This document shows, in pieces, positions 11,230 through 22,238 of a stretch of 64,000 bases of DNA. Below the pieces are notes generated by a model, which searched no databases, had not been told where the DNA came from, and saw only the letters and a program-made list of their open reading frames with translations. The stretch comes from Tuctoria greenei. Its lineage: Eukaryota > Streptophyta > Magnoliopsida > Poales > Poaceae. Positions within the stretch are counted from its first letter, which is position 1; the number at the start of each line of letters is the position of its first letter. A program made the position numbers and the translations under genes. The stretch covers positions 115,905,498-115,969,497 of the forward strand of contig JAYESD010000008.1 in assembly GCA_036927565.1 (NCBI GenBank), written 5' to 3'.

Positions 11230-12441
11230 ATGGTGAGGACTCAAAACCGGAGGGGTGCTAATGATGAGGAGGAGAACAATGGAGTACCCCAGAACAATAG
11301 TGGACAAGGACCTGCTCATGGAGCTATGAGTATCGAGCACCTATTGGCTATGCAAAACCAGCTCATGCAGACCATGATACAAACAATGGGACAACTGCAG
11401 GCTGGCAACATCAACAATCAGCCCCACATGCATCCACCGCCACCCCCACCCCCTCATAACCGGTTGGGAGAGTTTATGAGAACTAGGCCACCAACCTTTG
11501 CTCAAGCTGTTTACCCTATGGACGCGGATGATTGGCCCAAGTCTGTGGAGAAGAAACTTGCTATTGTCCAATGCAGTGATCGGTAGAAGGTGCTTTTCGC
11601 TTCTCATCAACTAGTTGGAGTAGCTGCGGATTGGTGGGATTCACTATGCAATGCTCATGAGAACCAAGAGAGAATTACCTGGGCGGAGTTCAAGGAGATT
11701 TTCCGTTCTCATTATGTGTCGGAGGGAGTTATGATTTTGAAAAGGCAATAATTTGAAAACTTAAGGAAAGGAAGATTGAGCGTGAGTGAATATCTCAATA
11801 AGTTCACTCAACTCTCAAGATATGCGCCTGAGGATGTTAGTCGAGACAGCTGGAAACAACACTTGTTCATGAGGGGCTTGAACAATGAAATCCAAGTGCA
11901 ACTACTCAACTGTGATTATGCAAATTTTCAGAAGCTTGTGGACAAAACAATTGTGGTTGAGAACAAGATCCGTGAGATGGAGCAAGACAACAAGAGGAAT
12001 GAGCCATATCAAGGACATCAACAAGGAAGTAATGTGCGCCCTCGCTTTGCGCCACCCAATGCGCCTCATTTCAGCTCTTATATTCCTGCTCAACGCCCTT
12101 GTTATGCACCGCGCCTAGCTCAATTTGTGCAGCAGCGCCCTGTCATGCAAGCACCTAGCCCTCTAATGCCTTATGCAGCTCGCGCTAACTTTCCTACTGC
12201 AAGTGTTCAAAACCAAGCTCACCCCAATAATCCAGGTGGACTTAAGAAGTGCTATACTTGTGGAGAAGCTGGACACTTTGCGCACCAATGTCCTAAGTCA
12301 GGCCTTAATCAAGGAAGCAATGCACCGAGGCAAAACCCAAGACCAAATGGAGGACAACCACAAGGGAACCATGGATAGCAGAATTTTGCTCGTGGCAACG
12401 TTAACCATGTCTCTACGGAGGATGCTCAACAAGCGGATGAC
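11230..12441 (+). pseudogene. gag: gag of gypsy B
   Basis: The nucleocapsid/capsid protein starts at the ATG after CTTCAG (MVRTQNRRG). It has a low-complexity Gln/Asn/Pro-rich N-terminus (PPPPPPPHNRLGEF), a central Retrotrans_gag-like domain (ADDWPKSVEKKLAIVQCSDR, LVGVAADWWDS, SVSEYLNKFTQLSRYAPEDV), a Pro/Gln-rich linker and an intact CCHC knuckle CYTCGEAGHFAHQC near 12250. Breaks are TAG at about 11584, TAA at about 11749 and TAG at about 12376. Comparison with F shows sense codons there. It is in the same frame as pol, so the ancestral element made one gag-pol polyprotein. Confidence 0.85.
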
Positions 12442-15400
12442 GTGGTCATTAGTTTGTTTCTCGCCAACTCCAACCCCGCGACTATGTTATTTGATTCCGG
12501 AGCATCGCATTCATTCATTGCATCGAAGTATGTTGCCAAGTGTAGTTTGCCTATCTCTCATATGAAGTCTACACTATTGGTTAAGTCTCCTGGAGGAGAG
12601 ATTAGGACAAATATAGTATGTCCAAAAGTAAGCCTTAGAATAAGGGGGGTAGACTTCTCCGCCAACCTCATTGTTTTGGATTCTCAAGGATTGGACATTA
12701 TACTTGGTATGGACTGGTTGAGGAATCATAATGGAGTTATTGAGTGTGCCAGAAAGACGGTGAGGTTGACCAATGAGGAAGGGATCACCGTAGAATTTAA
12801 GGCATCTCAAACCACACCGAAGCAATTGGAGCTGAATCATATGGACGGTGCCACAATTTGGGAGATCTCGGTGGTGTGTGAATTTTTGGATGTTTTTCTA
12901 GACGAGTTGCCAGGTATGCCACCTGATCGAGACACTGAGTTTTTTATTGATTTAATACGTGGAACTACACCTATAGCTAAGATGCCGTATAGGATGCCTC
13001 CTATGGAATTAGCGGAGCTCAAGAAACAAATTCAAGAGCAACTAGGGAAAGGTTTTATTCGCCCAAGCTCTTCGCCTTGGGGAGCGCCCATTCTATTTGT
13101 GGACAAGAAGGATGGAACCCAAAGGATGTGTGTGGATTACTGAGCTCTCAACGAGGTAACAATCATGAACAAGTAGACCTTGCCACGCATAGAAGACTTG
13201 TTTGATTAGATGAAGGGTGTTTGTATCTTCTCTAAGATTGATTTGAGGTTGGGATACTTTCAAATGAAGATTAGACCGTCGGACATACCCAAGACAGCTT
13301 TTAGGACGCGGTATGTATCTTATGAGTACACCGTGATGTCCTTTGGATTGACCAATTCACCTGCCTACTTTATTACATCATGAATAAGGTCTTCATGGAG
13401 TACTTATATATGTTCGTTGTGGTATTTATTGATGACATTATGATCTACTTGAAGGATGAGAAGGAACATGAGGAACACTTGAGGCTTATGTTGTAGAAAT
13501 TGAGGGAGCATCGATTGTATGCCAAGTTCAACAAGTGTCAGCTTTGGTTGAGAGAGGTGTTGTTTTTGGGTCATATCATCTAAGGAGGAGGAGTATCGTT
13601 TGACCCTGGAAAAGTGAGAGACGTGTTGAAGTGGGAGCCCCCACAAAACATAAAGGAAATAAGGAGTTTTCTTTGGATGGCGGGGTATTACCGTAGATTC
13701 ATCAAGGACTTTTCCAAGATAGCCAAGCCAATGACGGAATTGCTAATGAAGGGAAAGGCATTCCAATGGACTCAAGCTTGTCAAAACAGTTTTGATGAGT
13801 TGGAAAAGAGGTTGACAACAGCCCCAGTTACTATATTGCCGGATGTGAGCAAGAATTTTGATATTTATTGCAACGCATCGAGACAAGGACTTGGATGTGT
13901 GTTGATGCAAGAAGGTCAAGTGGTTGCATATGCTTCGAGACAACTGAAGAAACATGAGTAGAATTATCCAACACATGATTTGGAGCTTGCAGCCGTGTCA
14001 CATGCATTGAAGATTTGGAGACACTACATCCTTGGACATAGGTGTGAAATTTATACGGATCATAAGAGTCTCAAGTATATTTTCACACAAACGGATCTGA
14101 ACTTGAGGCAATGAAGATGGTTGGATCTCATCAAAGATTATGTTTTGGGAATCAACTATCATCCGGGAAAAGCCAATGTAGTGGCCAATGCTTTGAGTAG
14201 AAAAGGAGTAAGTCATCAACTCACAGTTCGAGAGTTACCATTCGAGTTATGTAAGGAGTTTGAAAGATTGAACCTTGGATTTGTAAATGAGATGGAGGTG
14301 ATGGAGTTAAACCCAACCCTGGAGCAAGAAATTCGAGAAGCACAAGCCACGAATGAAGAGATCAAGGAAATCAAGGAACGGACCGAGGAAGGGAGAGAAT
14401 TCAGATTTGATGAAGACGAACATGGTACCTTATGGCTTGGAAAAAGGATTGTCGTGCCCAATGTGAACCATATTCGGGAGAAAATACTAAAGGAGGCACA
14501 TGACTCATCATACTCGATTCACCCCGGTTGTACGAAGATATACAAAGACTTGAAGGCTTGCTATTGGTGGGATAGCATGAAAAAGGACATAGCTGAATAT
14601 GTGGCATTGTGTGATCTTTGTCAACGAGTCAAGGCGGAACATCATAGGCCAGTGGGACTATTGCAACCATTGAAGATCCCCTAATGGAAGTTGGAAGAAA
14701 TCGGTATGGACATCATAGTTGGTTTACCCCGTACCTAGTCCGGGTATGACTCAATTTGGGTAATCGTGGATCGATTGCCCAAGTCAGCTCATTTTGTTCC
14801 CGTCAAGACCAAGTATACATCTGCACAATTGGCCGAAATATACATGGAGTAGATTGTGCGTCGACATGGAGTCCCTGAGAAGATAGTCTCGGATAGAGGT
14901 TCTCAATTTACCTCTAGGTTTTGGCAAAAGTTGCATGAAGCTTTGGGAACGAGGCTGAATTTTAGTTCAGCGTATCACCCTCAAACGGATGGACAAACCT
15001 AGAGGACCAATCAAATTTTGGAAGACATGTTAAGATCTTGTGCTTTAAAGCATGGAAAAAGTTTGGACAAGAGCTTGCCATATGCAAAATTTTCATACAA
15101 CAATAACTACCAAGCAAGTTTGAAAATGTCACCATATGAAGCGCTCTATGGGAGGAAGTGTAGGACGCCTTTATTCTGGAATGAGGCAGGAGAACTCAAG
15201 TATTTGGTCCGGATGTGTTGCAAGAAGCCGAAAAGCAAGTCCAAATAATTCGTAAGAACTTGAGGGCCGCTCAATCAAGACAAAAGGGCTATGCGGACGA
15301 TAGGGGAAGGGAATTAACCTTTGAAGTGGGAGATTTTGTTTACCTCAAGGTGTCACCAATGAGAGGTCATAAGAGGTTTAACATAAGAGGAAAGCTAGCA

Positions 15401-15904
15401 CCTCATTATATTGGACCATTCAAGATTGTGGACAAGAGGGGAGAAGTAGCGTATAAGTTGGAGATACTGAATCATCTTTCAGACTTACATGATGTCTTTC
15501 ATGTTTCCCAACTCAAGAAATGCTTGAGAGTGCCAGAAGAACAAGTGACAATGGAAGAATTGGAACTAGAGGAATATTTTACTTATGCCCAACAACAAAA
15601 CAAGATCTTGGAAACCAAGGAGAGAGCCACAAGGAACAAGGTGATTAGATGGTGTAAAGTTCAATGGAAGCACCACACAGAAAAAGAAGCAACGTGGGAA
15701 TTGGAGGATGATCTCAAGAAGGAATTTCCCTATCTCTTCTCTTCTGCATCGAATCTTGAGGACGAGATTCATTTTAAGGGGGGTAGGATTGTAACACCCT
15801 CATTTTCATGCATCATGCCCTACATACATTCATATACATGTTTAACATTAACCCACAACAAGAGTAACGAGTTTAAAATTGATTTGGAACAAAAACGCAC
15901 TTAA
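12442..15904 (+). pseudogene. pol: pol of gypsy B: protease, RT, RNase H, integrase, chromodomain
   Basis: In order: aspartic protease (FDSGASHSFI near 12490); reverse transcriptase (PYRMPPMELAELKKQI, RMCVDY, FSKIDLR, FIDDIMIY near 13425); RNase H (CNASRQGLGCVL, YTDHKSLKYIFTQ). Then come the integrase zinc finger (HDSSYSIHPG..., CDLCQRVK), the integrase core (SDRGSQFTSRFW) and a C-terminal chromodomain-like segment (RWCKVQWKHHTEKEATWE). Many nonsense codons (13141, 13177, 13207, 13960, 14113 and others) and frameshifts near 13375 and 15215 kill the frame. The last open stretch runs 115 nt into the 3' LTR, stopping at 15902-15904, exactly as in F. TGA 13141-13143 is shared with F. Confidence 0.85.
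15774..15788 (+). promoter_or_regulatory. Polypurine tract of B
   Basis: TTAAGGGGGGTAGGA precedes the 3' LTR start at 15790. The tract lies within the pol open frame. Confidence 0.75.
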
Positions 15905-18589
15905 AATGCAGGAAAGTGCGGACTAGTCTAATTTCACTGAGGACTAGTCCGATTTCTCTCTGAATTAAAACGGACTTGTCCGTTTTTGCTGCAGACTAGT
16001 CTGATTTTGCCTCTGGAAACTTTCGGACTTGTCCGATTTTGTGCGAACTAGTCCGATATTCCATGAATCCTTGAAAATTTGCTAAGTCCCTGGACTTTTT
16101 CGGACTAGTCTGGTGTCCCAGCAGACTTGTCTGTTTTCCTCTCTGACTAAAGTTGGACAAGTTCGATTTTTGGCCAGACTTGTCCAATTTTCTCTCTGGA
16201 TGTTTTCGGACTAGTCCGGTCCTTTTCGGACTTGTCCGATATTTCGTGACTTCGAGTTGATCTTTTGTTTTATCACTTGTTTCTTGGGTTTCACGTTAAG
16301 TGGGCCTAGGGATGTCGTGCTTAACTCTTTTAGAGCCCATGTGGGACTCTAAACCGTCCTCTACTCCTCTCAAACTCGAAATCCATCTAACCCTAGCCTC
16401 CACCTCTATATAAACAACCTCACCCCTTGGCTTGACATTAATTTGCCACTTTTCCACCCCACCCAAAACCCTAGTTCGTGGAGAGCCACCATCAAGGAGG
16501 GAGGAGAAGATCCCAATCAAGAAGAAGAAGAGGAGGAAACGAAAGAGGATCAAGATCTCCACCAAGCTTTCGTTCTTCATCACCATTCATCTCCAGGTTC
16601 ACCAACCCTAGATCATCAAGATCCAAGTGTTACCTCCAAGTTTCTTGATTCATTCGAGTTCTAAACACCTGGTATACCTTCTATTCTCTTTTCCTTACGT
16701 GAATTCAACCCCTAATCTCCATGTTTACGTTGATCTAGAAAACCCTAGTTTGCTAGTTCTGCGAAGTGCGGACTAGTCCGGCCTTCTACAGACTAATACG
16801 ATTTTGCTAAATAAATTGTGTTGAATTGATTCTAAAATTTGATCAAATCAAATCCAAACCTATATAAACTTATTAAAAGCTATTAGAACCAGTTGGTGAT
16901 CATTAAAAGCAATCTATTAACAAATTCTACCTTGCATTTGCATCAATCCTGCATGTCATGTCATATTGAGTAATATTTATGCACTCTTTGATTATGTTTC
17001 TTGTCTTGTATGTTTTTTGTGTGGACTAGACGGATTTGCCCTAGAGAGTGCCGTGGAGGATCTACAGCACCAAGAGTTTGAAGGCTTTGACCCTAACCAA
17101 CCGCAAGAGCATGGCAAGTGTCCTTGAAGCATATTGATCATGTTTTAAAATAAATGTTTTCTTTGCAAAATTGCATGCCTGTGTCAATTTTATGGGAATC
17201 CTATGGTAGGAAGTTTACTAGTTTTGTTGACCACCCTTGTCACCTGGGATATTTGGTAGAGAGTCGGGATGGGATTTTTACTATTTTCTTCGCTTAATTA
17301 ATTGGGATGGGAAAACAACTATACCACTCAATTTAAATATGCATGGATGAGATTATGGTTAACATGAACTGGTTAAATATGATATGCTAATGGGTGATCT
17401 AAGCAAGCCTGGTATGTGGATGGGTTGGATGATATGGTCGTTTGCTTGCTTTAGATCTAAGGACCGGTTCATACGAGAATAAGCCAGGACTACAGTGCCA
17501 CCACGAGGCCAAGTATGGGTGCGGCGTAACTCATGAATTAGGGCTTTGCTAGTGTTGTTTGGTTTATTGTGGATTCTATGGGAAGGGGTAGTCGGATTGG
17601 GTTTGTTGATGATTGGTGGGACTACCCTGGGATCCGAATGGCTCAAGAGGGGGCCCTTTGTTGAAGATGTGCTCAGTTGGAGGCATAGCCACCGGTGAAA
17701 CCTCAGTGGGGTCTAAATAGGCTAGTAATCCATTTTAAAGGCTATTTTGTGATCTCTTAGCCATACACCAAAGGAAGTGTAATTGGCATAAGGGAGGTTC
17801 TTTAGTCACCGACGCGTGATAAATCACAAACATGTCGGTAAAGTGGTACAAACTCTGCAGAGTATTGAAACTATCATGATAGCCGTGCTCTCGATTATGA
17901 GCACCTGGACAACTTCCATGATTAGACTGAACTCAATATGGGGATGGGTATGGTTTGGTAATGGTTATGGTTGGTTAATGATTAATTTCTGACATTGAAT
18001 ATGGTTATTGGCAAATGGTGAAATCTGGAATTATTGATGATGGTAGTGAATTCAGACTGGTATTATGATATTACTTATGAGTATGATGGGTTTACTTCAC
18101 ATACATGTAATATATTGCTTTTCAAATGTTTTAATGTACTTTTTAGCACTTTGCCTTTATTACATTCGTCATTTGAATCAGCCACAAGTCATACTTTCCA
18201 CACTTGCTGAGTACGACATGTACTCACTCTTGCAATCCCCCGCAACAGTTGCAGGTCAGGATTGGAAGTTTAATGGCGATAATGCAGAGTTATAGGCCGC
18301 GTCTACCGTCAGCTTTGCTTGTGGTATTATTGGAGCTGCGCTATCCCTTATGCTTAGTTTGCTTAGTTGCATAATTAGTTTATTTCTGCTGCATTAGTTG
18401 AACTTGTCATTAATATTAATTAGAGCTTGTATTCGAGGATAATATGAATTATGTAATAAAAGTACTTATTTAATAACTTGTGATGTGGTAATTATTTGTA
18501 TCTCGTTTGTGATGCACTTGTATATGTGTGTTAAACATCCTGGACACACATATATTGCACTTGGTTCATTTTCGTAACCGGGTGTCACA
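15790..18589 (+). repeat. 3' LTR of gypsy B
   Basis: This 2.8-kb LTR starts TGTAACACCCTC and ends GGGTGTCACA, followed by the TTATT duplication. It has a second dyad array at 15919-16240, TATATAAA at 16407-16414, two extra dyads at 16768-16800, and the approximately 85-bp U5 stretch missing from the 5' LTR. A 73-codon open frame just past the TATA box (16443-16664) is conserved in the F 3' LTR. Confidence 0.9.
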
Positions 18590-18594
18590 TTATT

Positions 18595-19207
18595 TGAGTA
18601 CAGCTTGATCACTGAGTTGTCACGTAGTTAATTATTTGGAGCTGAATATTATTGAATCATGCTTTATGGAATAATAATGTATTGATACTTGTATCTTAAG
18701 ATCAGTTTTCTCACTAAATTTTAGATTCACGAAGCCTTAATTTGTTGCTAAAAGCTGAAAGTAAGGACTAACATTTAGGCGAGTCTTTTATTGCAAACTG
18801 ATGTCCTATTTTACGTATATTCTGCATATAGAGTTCCTTGCTTAATGGAGACAGTTAAGTCTTGCTGAGCCTTCGTGCTCACATTTGCTATTTTCAGTTT
18901 TTGCTGCAGGTGATGATCTTCTTGATGAAGGGTTCACCGTTGAGGCGTTGTCCCCGTCGGGGTACACGGCCGAGTGAGAACCCTGCACGCCGCCGTGATG
19001 TGTTCTGTGTGCTGCTAGTGTGATTTTGTTCTAGGACCGAACGGAATGACTTTTGCATAACTTAGGCTTGAGTGTCTAGAGCTATGAACTTATCTTCCGC
19101 TGTAGTGTATTTAAATGTATATTATTTGTAAAAGACAAAGCTTGTATAATACAATGTTGTTTTATGTAATATGATGTACCTTTTTCTATGTGCTGTTGGG
19201 TGTCGCA
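18595..19207 (+). repeat. 3' LTR of gypsy A, right segment
   Basis: A's LTR continues after B's right target duplication. It includes TTGCTGCAGGTGATGATC and a typical LTR tail (CGGGGTACACGGCCGAGTGAG, then an AT-rich TTTTATGTAATATGATG). The end is placed at GTTGGGTGTCGCA because that resembles the family's usual ...GTCACA end. No flanking duplication could be checked because A's 5' end is outside the window. The exact right border is uncertain by tens of bases. Confidence 0.5.
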
Positions 19208-19460
19208 TCGCACTGCACCACCCAATTGCGATTCCTGGAATATCGTATTCTGGTCCCCACAACATGCCGCAGCATGAACGAATCGTCAGCAAAATACAAT
19301 GTTTTGTTACTTGGCACCAAATTTTCCTTAACTAATGTACCTAATGGGAACCTACGGAAACTGTGAATAAATATGAGAGTTACAGGAAGATAACAATTCA
19401 TTTGAGGGCTTCGGGTCACGGCAGTTTTTTGTTGCTTCGCTGCACATCAAACATACAAAC

Positions 19461-20439
19461 TTATTTATTCTTTCCTGCGGCCTTTGTTTTCTTATCTGCA
19501 GCCGTTTTATTTGGTTTCTCTGAAGTTTCTGACAATTGAATGGCAAGAAATTCGTGAGCTCAGGTACTGACAAGTGAAAAAAATTCATGATCTCATGTAC
19601 TGACAGTTGAAATAACTTTTGCAACAACACAGATATATAAGTAACAGAAGATTTTGAAGAATACATTGGTACGAGTCTTAAGAAATATCTGCTGATATGG
19701 TATAAAAACTAGTCGGCTATTCACACTAATATTAATGTGGTCAGCAACTTCGAAATCAATTCTCATTTTGAAAGGAGAATCATAGACAATCATATACTTC
19801 AAGTATGTCAAATGGTGATTAGCGAAGCAGATAAATGAATAATAGAGGTAAGCAAATTGTATAAGAATACCTGTGATGAACACAACGGGTAGAAATTAAT
19901 ATATCTTTTGAACGCACAACCTACTGGAGCATCATCATCTTCATTTGTGACTTCTTTCACTATTTCCTCCACTTTGTGTCGGTAAAGCTGGTTAGAAAAG
20001 AACATATTATAAGGTTGCAAATGACCACTTCCCCAGCTTATCGATGGACTGCATCATGACATGAACAAATTTAAAACAAGGTAATAATCGTTTCTCAAAT
20101 ATATGTATCTTACAAAAGCAAGGTAATCAGGAACGAATCCTAGCCATGGCCATGGTTGCCGGGTGGAGGGGGCGATGAGCTAGAGCCGTCATCGGGGGTA
20201 GGTGCCCGAACGACGAACGCGCTGCTGAGCGGGAAAGAGGAAGGCGGTGAAGGGCTTGTAGTCGGAGGAGAGGGCGTCGGCGCCAGCTGCCACCACCTCG
20301 GAGCTGAACAAAACCCTAGGCAACGAGAGCCTGGATCTTGACGGCGGCACCACCCTCGCGGTTGCTGGCACGGTGGTCTTGGCACGGCCGGCAAGAGGGG
20401 TTGGCACAGAGGGCCTGAGATGGCGAGCGTGGAGGCCAT
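19461..20439 (-). pseudogene. Possible host gene or gene fragment with plastid-transit-like start
   Basis: On the minus strand there is TATAAAAT near 20546, a leader, then an ATG at 20437-20439 opening MASTLAIS followed by a Ser/Thr/Arg/Ala-rich stretch typical of a chloroplast transit peptide. About 30 nt in, the better continuation is one frame over (LAGRAKTTVPATARVV, LSSDYKPFTAFLF), with two stops before PWLGFVPDYLAF. That segment ends at a GTAAG donor (20113). An acceptor at 19989 opens 39 codons (LYRHKVEEIVKEV...NEDDDAPVG), ending before GTATTC at 19870. A last Lys-rich exon (19528-19461) ends TKAAGKNK and stop. I do not recognise the family. The frameshift and stops suggest a decayed or captured copy, although sequencing error or alternative exons could restore it. 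Confidence 0.35.
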
Positions 20440-20549
20440 CTGGGAGCCCGGAGCGAGGCAGAAAGGAAGCGGTCACTGGGAGCGGTCACTAGGAGCAGGG
20501 GAACAGAAAGGAAGACGAAAAGAGTAGTCGGGGGGCGGCATTTTATACA

Positions 20550-21290
20550 GTGGCAAATGCGGGTAATTTTCTTCGAACTTGAAGAGTAGTTTTGTACACC
20601 TAGTTGTGGGAAGCTGTTAAAAGCAGGTGGGATGTCGCTTCTTCGTCAAATTGCTTGCTAGTTCATTTTCGGAAGCGCATTTGTGAGAAGTGGGGTCAAA
20701 AGCTACCTGTTTAGGAGTCCAAGCGCTTAAATTTATTGAAAAACAGGTTGAGAAGCTGTGTCAAACAGGACCAAAATAGGTTTTGGCAAAGGTTCATGTA
20801 TTTCTAATGAAAGGAGTCTACGGTATAAATTGTTCAAGATCAATTATGGTTGAAAAGGATTACAAGAGAAATCAATTAATCTGTGATGATACTTCGATAA
20901 AATGGAAGTGAAACTGTTAATCCATATCCTAGATCATAACAGGATAGTACCAGAATATTTTCATAATTTTCTAAGGTCTGGAGTTTGCAGAAAAAATTAT
21001 TCCATGGTTTAAGTTCTCAGCCTTTTATATACATTTATAAGGTTTTTCATGTAAATTAAACTGGACCACTGTGAAGTTTAGATCAGAAGGAATCCAAAGA
21101 AATTTATTTCATATTTTTAGGAGTTCTCTACGAATTTCTATGATTTTTACAAGTTGATATTATTTACTGTATTTTTCTTTTACTGGAAATGGGCAGCACA
21201 TTAATGGCGGCAACAGAAACGGTGAATTCCTTCACCCCGGTCTTGCAAAAAATATGAAAATGATCAAGGAGTTGCGCGCATTGGTGCACA
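20550..21290. other. Unassigned spacer
   Basis: AT-rich sequence without convincing ORF, terminal repeat or similarity to the flanking elements. It lies upstream of the possible minus-strand gene and could hold its promoter. Confidence 0.4.
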
Positions 21291-21293
21291 AGC

Positions 21294-21563
21294 CTAAGAA
21301 AGAATCAAATCGACGGATGCCTCGCTGTGGGTGGCGAATTCATTTGGCGAGGAGTGGTGTGCTTGACGGCCCGCGTTGACGAATACGGCTCGATTTGCCA
21401 GCGATGAGGCGAGATCAGGGGGACCAGTTGGGTGGAAGAAATAGGACTTTCTTGCGCTTCTTTTGAAATCTTTGGTTGAGCGAAGGATGGCCGGACAGAT
21501 ACGAGCGACAGAGACCTGTAGTGGCAGCACAAGGGAGGCGGTGATGACGACGCCATGTTGCAG
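21294..21563 (-). other. Weak minus-strand coding candidate
   Basis: A minus-strand frame from about 21557 starts MASSSPPPLCCHYRSLSLVS and stays open to about 21305. A second frame over the same bases is also open. The N-terminus resembles an organelle-targeted first exon, but no domain is recognised and no neighbouring exon was identified. It may be chance. Confidence 0.2.
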
Positions 21564-21904
21564 CTTTGTGAGGAAGGATGATACAAGAAAACACATCAGA
21601 CATATGTTCAAGAGGTTGAGTAAAATATGCAAACACCCACACTGCCCTAGGCTCACCGTGAGCTCCGAATTTCGCCGGTGCACCTAAATTGCCCGACGGC
21701 CACCTATTGAAAGGAGTATATCGATTTGAGCTATACAGAGCCGGGAGCGATTGCATTGCTCATTGTAGACGTAGGACACGTGCGCGCGCACCTAGCCAGG
21801 ACTTGGTGGGGCAGAGAAGTAGTTTGCACGTGACACTGCGGCAAGGTAGCGATGGCCATTTTGAACCGAGGAGTGTTCATCTTAGGACGACTCGAGGAAG
21901 GCAG

Positions 21905-22130
21905 GGCTAGAGGTGGGAATTGGGCCTGGCCGAAACCGGGCGGCCAGAAACACGACCTAATGGCCCGAGGCCCAGCACGACCCGGCCCGATAGAGATTCG
22001 GGCCATGCCGGCCCGACACAAGGACTTGGGCCGTGCCGTGCCGTGAAGTCTGGCACGATGGGCGGCATGGCCTGGCCCGGCGATATGGGCCGTGCTCGGG
22101 CCGGCAAGGACCGAAATTAGGCCCGAAAAA
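21905..22130 (+). mobile_element. Possible hAT-like element end (GGCCCG-rich)
   Basis: CTAGAGGTGGGAATTGGGCC followed by about 200 bp rich in GGCCCGR, CGGGCC and GGCACGA resembles the terminal and subterminal sequence of many plant hAT non-autonomous elements. I found no matching opposite terminus or 8-bp duplication, so it may be a fragment. The remainder to 22238 shows nothing recognisable. Confidence 0.3.
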
Positions 22131-22238
22131 ATTTGTTTTACCTTGGGAGTTGACCGGCCAACTTGCAGACATATAGCCAAATGCGCCAGCCCAAGCAGTT
22201 GTAAACGTTAGACGAAGCTTAGTTGCAAGGTGTCAGTC

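Larger units (their letters stand above)
8252..18589 (+). mobile_element. Gypsy element B, complete chromovirus-type LTR retrotransposon
   Basis: Both LTRs start TGTAACACCCTC and end GTCACA. A perfect 5-bp target duplication TTATT flanks the element (8247-8251 and 18590-18594). Between the LTRs are a tRNA-iMet-type primer site, gag, protease, RT, RNase H, integrase, a chromodomain-like end and a polypurine tract, in gypsy order. It sits inside the LTR of A, whose sequence resumes at 18595. The coding region carries many stops, so the copy is inactive. F (39925-50229) is a second copy of this family. Confidence 0.93.
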
